Origin: Archangium sp.
Lineage (GTDB): Bacteria > Myxococcota > Myxococcia > Myxococcales > Myxococcaceae
Length of the DNA: 12,179 nucleotides
Reading direction: 5' to 3'
NCBI GenBank assembly: GCA_016793525.1
Contig: JAEUJT010000101.1
Span: 1-12,179 of the forward strand
The notes beneath the pieces were generated by a model. It ran no database searches. It saw only the letters and a list, made by a program, of their open reading frames with translations, and was not told the DNA's origin. Below, one piece after another: positions 6,566 through 12,179 of this stretch (the first letter of the stretch is position 1; each line of letters starts with the position of its first letter). The position numbers and the translations under genes are program-made.

Positions 6566-6618
6566 GCCTCAAACTCTACAACCTCACGCTATAGTCCGCG
6601 CGGGCCGATTCACCCCAC
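6566..6618. promoter_or_regulatory. Divergent intergenic region with possible shared -10 element
   Basis: This 53-base gap is the only sequence available upstream of both the kinase operon and the OmpA-family gene. It contains the palindrome CTATAG at 6589-6594. Read on the plus strand it gives TATAGT (6590-6595), five of six matches to TATAAT; on the minus strand it gives TATAGC (6593-6588). Either would put transcription starts about 15-20 bases before the respective start codons. No convincing -35 TTGACA is present on either strand at 17-base spacing, so the call is weak; other sigma factors or promoters inside the neighbouring genes are possible. Confidence 0.3.
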
Positions 6619-8829
6619 ATGGGCGCCATGCACCTTACCTCTCGCACCTTCTCCTCCTTGGTGTTGTTGGCCTCGACCGCGTTCGCGCAGGAGGGTGGCG
6701 ATGAATGGGGCACGGTTCCCGCTCCGCCCCCGCCTCCCGCGGCCACGGCCCCGGCCACCCCACCTCCGCCTCCCGCGCCGCCGCCGAAGACGCCCCCGGC
6801 CCAACCGCCGGCTGCGGCGCCGCCGACGTTCAGCGCCCCCGCGCCGTCGAGCCGGGCCCGCGCGCGCGCCGAAGAGCGGCTCCGCGCCGCGGGTGGTCTG
6901 CCTGACGCTGGCGCCCGCCTGGCCGTCGACGGAGGCATCGACGACTCGGCGTTCCCCATCGTTTCGCAGAAGGAGTCGTACCTCGAGGGCACCGAGCCCC
7001 ACAGCCCGGCCACCTGGGGCAAAAGCGTCACCGCGCCCGAGAATGCGCGCGTCACCGTTGGCCAGGCGGGCATTGGCGGCATGTTCTTGCCGTCGGCCAA
7101 GCTCGGCGCGGCCGGCGTGGTGCGGGTGTCGGTGCTCGGCGAATACCTGAACCAGGTCGACTTCCCGGTGCGCAACGCGCAGAACATTCGCTCGGCGGTG
7201 AACTTCGCGGCGAGTTTCCAGCCCTTCAGCTGGGGCGAAGTCTTCATTTCGTACGGCGCTGCGGCGAACACCAACAACCGCACCTCGCCCAACCTGATTC
7301 AGGCGCTCGGCGACCTGACGTTTGGCATCAAGGCCTCGAAGGAATGGGTGAAGGGGTTCCACGCGGGCGCCGACTTGCGGCTGCTCACCTTCTCCGGCGT
7401 GGGCAACCAGAGCATCGATCGCTTCGCGGTGGGTTTCCGACCGACGTTACTGGCGACGTACGACATGCGGGCGGTGGCGCCCAAGGTGCCGGTGATCGCG
7501 ACGGTGAACATCGGCGCGACCATCGATTCCACGGCGGGGCTGACCTCGCAGCGTCTCAACGCGTCTGAAGAATTCGCGCTGGGCATCAACCACTACAGCC
7601 GCTTCAACTTCGGCTTGGGCATCGACGTGCCGCTGCCGGTGGTGACGCCGTTGATCGAGTACTCGCTGGCGGCGCCGCTGGGCGTGCCGTCGACGGGGTT
7701 GGTCGGCCCTGACGGTGCGGCGGTGCAGGCCGACGCGGCGATGCAGCAGCGCCTGGGCCTGGGCCTGAAGATCACCGCGTTCAAAGACATCACCATTCTC
7801 TCCGGCGTGAACATCGGTCTGGCGCGCTCGGTGGCGCTGGGCATACCCGCGACCGCCCCGTGGAACTTCTTCCTCGGCGCGTCGTTCGCCATCGACCCGT
7901 TCCAGCGCGGCGAGACGAAGCTGGTCGAGACGGTGCGCGAGCGAAAGGTCGAGACCGCGTCGACGGCCAAGGTGCAGCGCGTGCAGGGCACGGTGGTCGA
8001 TTCAGCGAAGAAGCCAATCGCGGGAGCGATCATCGCCATCGCTGGGCTGGCGCCGTCGGCCACCGACGGCTCGGGGCGCTTCACCACCCTCGAGGTGAAA
8101 GAGCTGAAGGCCAAGGTGATGTTCACCCGCGACGGCTACAAGCCGACCGAGCGCGACGTGAGCTTCGACACCAGCCCCATCGCGACCATCGACGTGACGA
8201 TGGAAGACGACGTGAAGAAGGCGGTGCTCGAGCTGACCGCGACCGCGGCGAAGAAGCCGGTGAAGGCGTCGTTCGAGGTGAAGGGGTCGATCGAGGCGCG
8301 TGCGCAGAGCGACGACGGCGCTCCGAAACAGGTCGAGGTGCTCAGCGGCACGTACACGGTAAACGTCACGGCCGAGGGCTTCTTGGCGCAGACGCGCGAG
8401 GTGCAGGTGTCTCCGGGCGGCACGATGTCGGTGGCGTTCGAGCTGGTGCCCACGCCGAAGCAGAAGCTGGTGACGCTCAAGGGCGACAAGCTCGAGATCT
8501 CGCAGCAGGTGCACTTCGTCACCGGCAAGGCGACGATCATGGCCGACAGCTTCAGCCTGCTGCAGCAGGTGGTCGACGCGGTGGTGAAAAACGGCGTAAA
8601 GCGGCTGCGCGTCGAAGGCCACACCGACAACCGCGGCGACAAGAACGCGAACCAGGCGCTCTCCGAAGCCCGGGCCCGCGCGGTGGCAGACGCGCTCATC
8701 AACCAGGGCGTCGACCGGGCGCGCATCGAGTCGACCGGCTACGGCGACACCCGGCCCATCGCGCCCAACCTCACCGCCCGCGGGCGTGAGCTGAACCGGC
8801 GGGTCGAGTTCCTGATCTTGGAGCGCTGA
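6619..8829 (+). CDS. OmpA-family outer-membrane protein: Pro-rich linker, predicted beta-barrel, carboxypeptidase-regulatory-like domain, OmpA/Pal domain
   Basis: A 736-residue envelope protein. Residues 1-23 are a signal peptide ending STAFA before QEGG. Residues 34-78 are Pro/Ala-rich. Residues about 145-430 alternate hydrophobic and polar residues as in transmembrane beta-strands, ending FFLGASFAIDPF. Residues about 452-530 (VQGTVVDSAKKPIAGAIIAI onward) match a carboxypeptidase-regulatory/SpaA-like beta-sandwich, with a second similar segment at about 550-620. Residues 631-736 are a complete OmpA C-terminal domain: VHFVTGKA, GHTDNRG with Asp670, and LSEARARAV with Arg685, the two residues that bind meso-diaminopimelate in the family. 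It should therefore bridge outer membrane and peptidoglycan. An alternative ATG lies at 6628 and would also leave a good signal peptide; neither has a clear Shine-Dalgarno. The gene ends one base before the lipoprotein start. The barrel is inferred from pattern only. Confidence 0.88.
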   Translation: MGAMHLTSRTFSSLVLLASTAFAQEGGDEWGTVPAPPPPPAATAPATPPPPPAPPPKTPPAQPPAAAPPTFSAPAPSSRARARAEERLRAAGGLPDAGARLAVDGGIDDSAFPIVSQKESYLEGTEPHSPATWGKSVTAPENARVTVGQAGIGGMFLPSAKLGAAGVVRVSVLGEYLNQVDFPVRNAQNIRSAVNFAASFQPFSWGEVFISYGAAANTNNRTSPNLIQALGDLTFGIKASKEWVKGFHAGADLRLLTFSGVGNQSIDRFAVGFRPTLLATYDMRAVAPKVPVIATVNIGATIDSTAGLTSQRLNASEEFALGINHYSRFNFGLGIDVPLPVVTPLIEYSLAAPLGVPSTGLVGPDGAAVQADAAMQQRLGLGLKITAFKDITILSGVNIGLARSVALGIPATAPWNFFLGASFAIDPFQRGETKLVETVRERKVETASTAKVQRVQGTVVDSAKKPIAGAIIAIAGLAPSATDGSGRFTTLEVKELKAKVMFTRDGYKPTERDVSFDTSPIATIDVTMEDDVKKAVLELTATAAKKPVKASFEVKGSIEARAQSDDGAPKQVEVLSGTYTVNVTAEGFLAQTREVQVSPGGTMSVAFELVPTPKQKLVTLKGDKLEISQQVHFVTGKATIMADSFSLLQQVVDAVVKNGVKRLRVEGHTDNRGDKNANQALSEARARAVADALINQGVDRARIESTGYGDTRPIAPNLTARGRELNRRVEFLILER

Positions 8830-8830
8830 C

Positions 8831-10438
8831 ATGCGCCAGACGGCTGCCTTGCGCCTCATGGCTCTGGTCGCCTCGAGCGTGCTCGCGGCGTGCGTCGGAG
8901 ACGGCAACACCACGCCGTTGCCGATGACACCTCCGCAGGTTTTTCTCACCATCTCGGAGTCGGTGGTGATCGGCCCGTCGGTGTCGGGCACCACCAGCGT
9001 CTCGGGCTGCGCGACCGTGTCGAAGCTGCGGCTGCTGGCGGGCGACAAGTCGTTCGTGGCTGACGTGTCGTACGGAGGCGCGGCGACGCCGTGGACGCTG
9101 TCGAGCGGCGCGTTGGCTCGGCTCTACGCCAAGGGCGGCATCGCGCTCCCCCTGACGCTCCAGGCCGAGGTGACCTGCGCCGACGGGCGGACCAACACCT
9201 CGCAGCCGGCGTCGGTGACGTATTTCCCCGCGGGGAGCACCGTGACGGCGCAGGGCGGAGTGCCCTTTCTGCCCGACGCCTTCGTGGCCGAAGGTGGCTT
9301 CGGAGGCACGCCCACCACCTTCCTCGGCTGCATGGTGACGTCACAGGGCTCTTCGCTCGTGCGCGTCGACACCAGCGGGGCGGTGGTTCGCCGCCAGACG
9401 CAGCTGCCCTTTCAATGCACGCTCCAGGCGCAGATCAGCGATCGGAGCGCGGCCACCCTCACCCGCTGGCTGTTCGAGCCCAAGGTGGGCGCGTTCGCCT
9501 TCAACGCGTCGCTGGAGATCACCGCGGTGGTGACCGGCGAGCTGGTGCGCATGGGCGTGGCGACCGACGGCAACGCGATCTTCGGGCAGGAGACAGAGGC
9601 GGCGCGCTCGATTCTCCGGGTGCGGCCGACGGGCGCCTCTCCACTGGTGTGGCAGCAGCCCTTCGTCGGCACGATGAACGCCTCGCCGGTCGTCGACCTC
9701 GGGAGCGGCGCGGTCTTCGCTTCGTCTTGGAAATACAACCTCGGCACGGGCGACGCCGACTTCGTGGTGTTCCGCCTGGGGTACGCCGACGGGGTGGTGC
9801 TCAACGCGGTGAACAATGAGGTGCCGGTGGTGTTCAAGCAGAGCCACGCGCCTGGCGTGCAGCCCCTGCCCCCAGAGACGGCGTTTTCGGCCTCGGGTTC
9901 GCTGCTCTTTCTCGCGCTGCAGGCGACCGACGCGGCCCAGCAGGTGACGACCTCTGTGCTGGCGTGTTCGACCTCGGGCGCGTTGTGTCAGGGATCGGCG
10001 CGGAGATGGACGAGCCCTTCTTTCCCCGGCCTGCTGACCACGGTGGTGCCGTTCTCGAACGACGCGTTCGTCGCGGTGGCGGGCGCGGGCGGCGTGGGCT
10101 TCGTCTCGACCTCCGACGGGGCGTCGGTCACACCAGGCGGCGGGTTGCTGCGGCCGACGGGGAGCTTGGTGACGCAGTCGCTCCTTGCGGGGTCAAGCAC
10201 CGACTTCTTCATTCTGGCGGCGCCGGCCATCGCCCAGGGCTTCCCCGCGGAGATCATCGCCATCGACACGCCGCGCTCCGGTGAGCTGTGGAGGCTGGCG
10301 GTGGGCGCGGGAACAAGCCCGGCGGCGGGCATGTACGTCGCCGTCGATGAGAGCGGGCAGCCGTGGCTCCGCGTCGGGCTGAACTTGGTGAAGCCACTGA
10401 CGAACGGCGAATACCGCTCCGCGCGCGGCACGCCGTAA
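8831..10438 (+). CDS. Lipoprotein with Ig-like N-terminal part and probable PQQ-like beta-propeller
   Basis: A 535-residue lipoprotein. The signal peptide ends in the lipobox VLAAC, so lipidation is expected at Cys21. Residues about 35-135 look like an Ig-like beta-sandwich with Cys60 and Cys116 as a likely disulfide. Further cysteines come in near pairs (167/196 and 379/386). The rest is beta-rich, with propeller-like blades such as NASPVVDLGSGAVFASSW (284-300) and IIAIDTPRSGELWRLAVG near the C-terminus. No catalytic motif is recognised, so it is otherwise hypothetical. The start ATG follows the OmpA-family stop by one base, with GGAG at 8820-8823 and a 7-base spacer, so the two are almost certainly translated together. 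Placement next to an outer-membrane/peptidoglycan-binding protein suggests a surface or periplasmic partner; this is inference. The lipoprotein call is firm, the propeller call moderate. Confidence 0.82.
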   Translation: MRQTAALRLMALVASSVLAACVGDGNTTPLPMTPPQVFLTISESVVIGPSVSGTTSVSGCATVSKLRLLAGDKSFVADVSYGGAATPWTLSSGALARLYAKGGIALPLTLQAEVTCADGRTNTSQPASVTYFPAGSTVTAQGGVPFLPDAFVAEGGFGGTPTTFLGCMVTSQGSSLVRVDTSGAVVRRQTQLPFQCTLQAQISDRSAATLTRWLFEPKVGAFAFNASLEITAVVTGELVRMGVATDGNAIFGQETEAARSILRVRPTGASPLVWQQPFVGTMNASPVVDLGSGAVFASSWKYNLGTGDADFVVFRLGYADGVVLNAVNNEVPVVFKQSHAPGVQPLPPETAFSASGSLLFLALQATDAAQQVTTSVLACSTSGALCQGSARRWTSPSFPGLLTTVVPFSNDAFVAVAGAGGVGFVSTSDGASVTPGGGLLRPTGSLVTQSLLAGSSTDFFILAAPAIAQGFPAEIIAIDTPRSGELWRLAVGAGTSPAAGMYVAVDESGQPWLRVGLNLVKPLTNGEYRSARGTP

Positions 10439-10466
10439 CCCTGACGGCGACGCCGCCGTAACCCTG
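10431..10466. repeat. 13-base direct repeat at the 3' end of the lipoprotein gene
   Basis: CGCCGTAACCCTG occurs at 10431-10443, where it contains the lipoprotein TAA stop, and again at 10454-10466, 23 bases apart. The second copy also supplies the right arm of the hairpin at 10444-10459. It is probably a small local duplication. Confidence 0.6.
10444..10459. terminator. Hairpin between convergent lipoprotein gene and tlyA, possible bidirectional terminator
   Basis: acggcg-acgc-cgccgt forms a perfect 6-bp stem with a 4-base loop in the 32-base gap between two converging genes. The position suits a bidirectional terminator, but no T-tract follows on either strand, so it is not a textbook intrinsic terminator. 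Rho-dependent ending is equally possible. Confidence 0.35.
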
Positions 10467-10470
10467 GCGC

Positions 10471-11205
10471 CTACGCGCGCTTCGAGACGAGGAGCGCCTC
10501 GACGTTGCCCGCGGGGCCATGCACGGGGCTGTCGAGGCACGACACCTCGTGGAGCCCCTGCGCACGAACGAACGCGCGGATCCGCTCGATGGCGCCGCGC
10601 CGAGCCGCCTCGTCACGCACCACCCCGCCGTGGCCGATGTGCTCGGGGCCGACCTCGAACTGGGGCTTCACCAGCGCGATGAGGTGGCCGGCGGGTTTCA
10701 ACCGTGGGAGCACCGCTGGGAGCACAAGGGTCAGCGAGATGAAGCTCACGTCGATGACCACCACGTCGACGGGCTCCGGGAGGTCTTCATCGGTGAGGTG
10801 GCGCGCGTTGACCCGCTCGCGGGAGATGACGCGAGGGTCTTTCCGCAGCTTCTCGTGGAGCTGCCCGTACCCGACGTCGATGGCGTGCACGCGAACGGCG
10901 CCCGACTGGAGGAGGCAGTCGGTGAAGCCCCCGGTGCTGGCGCCGATGTCAGCGCAGACGAAGCCGCGCACGTCGAGCCCGCAGGCGTCGAGAGCGGCCT
11001 TGAGCTTGAGGCCCCCGCGCGACACGTAAGGCAACACCTCACCCTTGAGCCGCAGCTCGGCCTCGACGGAGACGCGAGTGCCCGGTTTGTCGACGCGCTG
11101 ATCATCAACCACCACCTGCCCGGCGAGGATCAACGCCTGCGCGCGGGTGCGCGACTCGGCCAGGCCACGCTCGACCACCAACACGTCGAGGCGCTCCTTC
11201 TTCAT
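10471..11205 (-). CDS. tlyA: TlyA family rRNA (cytidine-2'-O)-methyltransferase
   Basis: A 244-residue TlyA-family protein of usual length. Residues 1-60 are an S4 RNA-binding domain ([20 protein letters not shown]), followed by the linker YVSRGGLKL and an FtsJ/RrmJ-like Rossmann methyltransferase. The SAM-binding loop is [15 protein letters not shown] (85-99). By comparison with the family, a K-D-K-E catalytic set would be Lys69, Asp152, Lys180 (ALVKPQFE) and Glu236 (NVEALL). TlyA enzymes 2'-O-methylate cytidines in 16S and 23S rRNA, in some species only 23S, and the modification is needed for capreomycin sensitivity. The start at 11205 begins exactly at the S4 domain; the frame is open further upstream, but that stretch lies within dxs. 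Start and dxs stop overlap as ATGA. GGAG lies 11 bases upstream. Older annotations call this family haemolysin; that reading is not favoured. Confidence 0.93.
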   Translation of the reverse strand: MKKERLDVLVVERGLAESRTRAQALILAGQVVVDDQRVDKPGTRVSVEAELRLKGEVLPYVSRGGLKLKAALDACGLDVRGFVCADIGASTGGFTDCLLQSGAVRVHAIDVGYGQLHEKLRKDPRVISRERVNARHLTDEDLPEPVDVVVIDVSFISLTLVLPAVLPRLKPAGHLIALVKPQFEVGPEHIGHGGVVRDEAARRGAIERIRAFVRAQGLHEVSCLDSPVHGPAGNVEALLVSKRA

Positions 11206-12179
11206 GGTGCGAGCAGCTCCATCGCCGCGGCGTGGAGGCCGCTGGCGTCGAGCCCCAGCTCCGCCCGTTGAACCCGCGCGTCGCCGTGACGAACGAAGCG
11301 ATCGGCCGGCAGCCCAAGCACCCGCACCGGCGTCGATCGGCGGTGGCGGGCCAGGCACTCGAGCACCGCGGAGCCGAGGCCTCCGCGCGGAGTGCCCTCC
11401 TCCACCGTCACCAGCGCGCCTTGAGCGGCCTCGAGCACGGCCGCTTCGTCGAGCGGAGAGACGGCGCGCACGTCGAGCACACCCCACTGAGGCTCGGCCT
11501 GCGCGGCCTCCAGCGCGGTGAGCGCGAGCGGGCCGGCCGCGACGAAGGTCAGCTGCATGCCCCGCTTGAGCCACCGCGCGCGGAGCCCGTCGCCTGGAGG
11601 GATCGACGCCGGCCGCTGTGTCACCACGCCGCGAGGGAACCGCAGCGAAAACGGCGCGGGGAGCGTCAGCGCGTACGTGAGCAGCTCATCGAGATCTTCA
11701 GCGAAGACCGGCGCCGCGACCTGGAGCCCGGGGAGCGCTCGGAGCAACGCCAGATCGAACAACCCCTGGTGGGTCGCGCCGTCGGCCCCCACCAAGCCCG
11801 CGCGGTCGACCGCCAAGACGACGGGAAGCCCAGGCAGCACCACGTCGTGGACGAGCTGGTCATATGCGCGCTGAATAAAAGTAGAATACATGCATACAAT
11901 TGGCCGAAGCCCACCGTGAGCCAGCCCCGCCGCGAAGGTGACGGAGTGCTGCTCGGCGATGCCCACGTCGAACACCCGCCCGGGAAACCGTTCCGAAACG
12001 CCTCGGAGCGAGGAGCCCTCGAGCATGGCCGGCGTCACCACCACCACCCGCGCATCGCGCTCCATGTGCCGCTCGACGGTAGCGGCCCAGGCGTCGCTGA
12101 AGGTCGGCTGTCCCTGGCGCGAACGAACGAGCTTGCCGCTGCGCAGCTCGTACGGGCCCATGGCGTGGCCCCGGGTGTG
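11202..12179 (-). CDS. dxs: 1-deoxy-D-xylulose-5-phosphate synthase, C-terminal half (5' end outside window)
   Basis: About 325 residues of DXS, the thiamine-diphosphate enzyme that joins pyruvate and glyceraldehyde-3-phosphate to start the MEP isoprenoid pathway. The frame is open to the right edge, where it reads [11 protein letters not shown], the family HTKGxG..PAE region, so the ATG at 12161 is internal and the gene is cut by the window. Visible landmarks are the transketolase pyrimidine-binding domain with [17 protein letters not shown] (Glu of AEQH is the catalytic Glu), [26 protein letters not shown] and RFPRGVV. The transketolase C-terminal domain follows, with [16 protein letters not shown] and DRFVRHGD. 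The stop overlaps the tlyA start by four bases; dxs-tlyA is a common pair. A 42-base stretch at 11862-11903 has unusually AT-rich codons although the protein there is conserved. Confidence 0.96.
   Translation of the reverse strand, partial: HTRGHAMGPYELRSGKLVRSRQGQPTFSDAWAATVERHMERDARVVVVTPAMLEGSSLRGVSERFPGRVFDVGIAEQHSVTFAAGLAHGGLRPIVCMYSTFIQRAYDQLVHDVVLPGLPVVLAVDRAGLVGADGATHQGLFDLALLRALPGLQVAAPVFAEDLDELLTYALTLPAPFSLRFPRGVVTQRPASIPPGDGLRARWLKRGMQLTFVAAGPLALTALEAAQAEPQWGVLDVRAVSPLDEAAVLEAAQGALVTVEEGTPRGGLGSAVLECLARHRRSTPVRVLGLPADRFVRHGDARVQRAELGLDASGLHAAAMELLAP
11862..11903 (-). other. Low-GC codon island inside dxs
   Basis: These 14 codons encode [14 protein letters not shown], a conserved DXS segment, yet 10 of the 14 end in A or T (CCA, ATT, GTA, TAT, TCT, ACT, TTT, ATT, GCA, TAT). 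The core 11871-11903 has 10 G/C in 33 bases, against about 70% in the window. The reading frame is intact, so it is not an error-induced break. The cause is unknown. Confidence 0.7.

Noticed and set aside
6712..6835. Cytosine-rich repeated stretch as a minisatellite or CRISPR-like array
   Set aside because: The repeats simply encode the Pro/Ala linker of the OmpA-family protein and have no regular unit or spacer pattern.
8002..9048. Minus-strand open frame (348 codons) under the OmpA and lipoprotein genes
   Set aside because: It is antisense to the well-supported OmpA domain and lipobox signal peptide. It is His/Arg/Leu-rich without domain character.
11206..11574. Upstream extension of the TlyA frame
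   Set aside because: It lies inside the dxs coding region in another frame. TlyA proteins begin at the S4 domain, which starts exactly at the ATG overlapping the dxs stop.
11859..11899. Internal promoter for tlyA in the AT-rich dxs patch
   Set aside because: A TTGTAT and several TA-rich hexamers are present, but none has a good -10 at 16-18 base spacing. The patch is reported as a codon-use anomaly instead.

Overview
The window is about 70% GC, with codons that end mostly in G or C. It reads as chromosome of a myxobacterium (Myxococcota, Myxococcus/Corallococcus-like). The main evidence is a tandem trio of bactofilin genes in the order and sizes known for Myxococcus xanthus bacN-bacO-bacP, large envelope proteins of myxobacterial style, and a dxs-tlyA pair. 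Genes are tightly packed. No gap exceeds about 90 bases, and I saw no tRNA, rRNA, CRISPR array, insertion sequence or phage gene.

Left half, minus strand (6565 down to 1): one apparent operon. It opens with a hybrid histidine kinase (4262-6565). This overlaps a secreted TPR-repeat protein (2412-4265) by 4 bases, followed 30 bases later by an alpha/beta hydrolase of the monoacylglycerol lipase/lysophospholipase type (1545-2381). Then come three bactofilins (1118-1474, 709-1032, 66-704) and the first 17 codons of a further gene (53 down to the window edge). In M. xanthus the gene after bacP is padC, which links the bactofilin scaffold to the ParABS chromosome-segregation machinery, so the cut-off gene may be padC. 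The operon would combine a signalling protein, a TPR scaffold and a lipid hydrolase with a cytoskeletal scaffold.

Middle, plus strand (6619-10438): two genes separated by one base. The first encodes a large outer-membrane protein: signal peptide, Pro-rich linker, predicted beta-barrel, carboxypeptidase-regulatory-like domain, OmpA/Pal peptidoglycan-binding domain. The second encodes a lipoprotein with an Ig-like and probably a beta-propeller part. A 53-base divergent intergenic region (6566-6618) separates this pair from the kinase operon.

Right end, minus strand (12179 down to 10471): the C-terminal half of dxs (isoprenoid precursor synthesis) overlaps tlyA (2'-O-ribose rRNA methyltransferase) by an ATGA. 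The lipoprotein and tlyA converge on a 32-base gap that holds a perfect hairpin and half of a 13-base direct repeat.

The most interesting points are these: the kinase has a phosphoacceptor-less N-terminal receiver-like domain, an apparently shortened ATP lid and a C-terminal GGDEF-like domain without its catalytic motif, and sits at the head of a bactofilin operon; the leaders of the bactofilin genes carry U-rich hairpins and TTCGAAAAA repeats; and a 42-base low-GC island with unusual codons lies inside dxs. No wholly new defence or mobile system is visible.
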